64,000 bases of DNA from Chloroflexi bacterium 44-23 (GTDB lineage Bacteria; Chloroflexota; Anaerolineae; Anaerolineales; Anaerolineaceae), in assembly GCA_001899005.1 (NCBI GenBank), contig MKUW01000028.1, positions 223,939 through 287,938 of the forward strand. Direction: 5' to 3'. Positions 63,275 through 64,000 of this stretch are shown one piece after another. Made by a program: the position numbers and the translations under genes. The notes beneath the pieces are model-generated. The model did no database searches. It was not told the DNA's origin and worked only from the letters and a program-made list of their open reading frames with translations. The number at the start of each line of letters is the position of its first letter. Positions within the stretch are counted from its first letter, which is position 1.

Positions 63275-64000
63275 AATTATCACTAGGACCAAGCCCAAGC
63301 GTTCTTTATGGATCGCCATCTGCATTATTTTGATTTTCTTTATCATCTGGGAAGCAGTTGTTGCCATCATGAAAACGCCAGTTTATCTGCTGCCTGCGCC
63401 CAGCAAAATTCTTTCAACCTTGTTCAATAATGGAACCTTTTATTTGAGGGCAACCACGATCACGTTGGGAGAAGCCCTGGCCGGGCTGGCAATTGGTTTC
63501 CTGGCAGGTGTTCTTCTGGCTTCGGTGTTGGTCTTATTGCCAGGCTTGGAGGATGGAATCATGACTTTGGCGATCTTCATCAAATCGACTCCGTTAGTGG
63601 CCATAGCTCCTCTATTGACACTCTGGCTTGGCTTTGGAGTCTTTCCAAAAATCATCATTACCGCCCTATTAACCTTCTTTCCTGCTTTGGTAAATATTAT
63701 CAGCGGCATGCAGCGTGTTGATCCTGCTTTGCTGGATCTTTTCCGTTCATGGAACGCTTCACGCTGGGAAATTTTCCGTTACCTGCGCGCACCTACTGCC
63801 GTTCCGTACGGATTTACAGCCTTGAAAATTACAGCACCATTGGCACTAATTGGTGCAGTCGTTGCGGAATGGACCGGTGCGTCCGGTGGCCTGGGAAGGG
63901 TGATGTGGCTGGCCTATAGCAATCTGAACCTGCCATTTATGTTTGCAGCCATCTTTATCCTTGCCTTTGCCGGAATGGTCCTTTACCGCCTGATTACCTG
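63267..64000 (+). CDS. ABC transporter permease, SsuC/TauC/ThiX type (partial, runs off window)
   Basis: An ATG at 63267 overlaps the ATPase gene by eight bases and the frame is open to the window end (244 codons shown). Membrane helices start at about residue 14 (LWIAICIILIFFIIWEAVV), and the coupling EAA-like loop reads LFRSWNASRWEIFRYLRAPT. The later AEWTGASGGLGRVMWL is the classic signature of this importer family. A substrate-binding protein gene is expected just right of the window. Confidence 0.9.
   Translation, partial: MAEIITRTKPKRSLWIAICIILIFFIIWEAVVAIMKTPVYLLPAPSKILSTLFNNGTFYLRATTITLGEALAGLAIGFLAGVLLASVLVLLPGLEDGIMTLAIFIKSTPLVAIAPLLTLWLGFGVFPKIIITALLTFFPALVNIISGMQRVDPALLDLFRSWNASRWEIFRYLRAPTAVPYGFTALKITAPLALIGAVVAEWTGASGGLGRVMWLAYSNLNLPFMFAAIFILAFAGMVLYRLIT

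Overview
The window looks like chromosome from a fermentative, anaerobic bacterium. I infer the phylum Chloroflexota, class Anaerolineae, from gene style and not from any marker gene. The clues are moderate GC, secreted lipoproteins with Thr/Pro-rich linkers, LytR-CpsA-Psr and sortase proteins, 7TM-PAS-GGDEF cyclases, zinc-ribbon-tailed secreted proteins and many TTG/GTG starts behind good Shine-Dalgarno sequences. No rRNA or complete tRNA gene was found, and there is no CRISPR array.

Layout. 1-2650: tandem terminator repeats, a GT39-like membrane protein and a dispersed-repeat zone. 2.6-15.5 kb: housekeeping and surface genes (YwbE, lipoproteins, a C39-like peptidase with TPR, an alpha/beta hydrolase, a diguanylate cyclase, an orphan DUF2877/AllH-like protein, an MFS carrier, and a membrane-anchored phosphodiesterase). 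16.0-25.2 kb: a compact same-strand cluster for oxidative ornithine fermentation. Orr makes D-ornithine, OraS/OraE (B12/PLP) makes 2,4-diaminopentanoate, Ord makes 2-amino-4-oxopentanoate, and OrtAB gives acetyl-CoA and alanine. A MutL/GlmL-like ATPase (probable cobalamin mutase reactivase) and an alanine racemase complete it. 25.4-34 kb: dUTPase-like protein, DegV, two membrane proteins, and a GldA / fused GldF-GldG / DUF4340 ABC module. 34-45 kb: mixed, partly decaying DNA. It holds a TPR protein, an MsrA gene with an in-frame TGA exactly at its catalytic cysteine (probable selenoprotein), a methyltransferase pseudogene, a CBS protein, YibE/F, oligoendopeptidase F, a split PD-(D/E)XK nuclease and a possible IS scrap. 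44.6-52.4 kb: EamA transporter, dynamin-like GTPase, class II aldolase, LRR protein, and a CsoR-CopZ-CopA copper operon with a readable promoter and operator. 52.4-53.4 kb: two more copies of the dispersed repeat. 53.4-61.2 kb: cell-envelope genes (LCP, PIG-L deacetylase, second diguanylate cyclase, signal peptidase I, sortase). 61.3-64 kb: an IclR-HTH/PNPOx fusion regulator directly upstream of a SsuB/SsuC-type ABC importer that runs off the window end.

The most striking observation is the putative selenocysteine MsrA at 35454-36242. Its UGA sits in the GxFWG active-site motif, a strong stem-loop follows at SECIS distance, and the predicted protein has no cysteine anywhere. The next most interesting are the complete ornithine cluster with its own reactivase and racemases, and the regulator/transporter module at the right edge.
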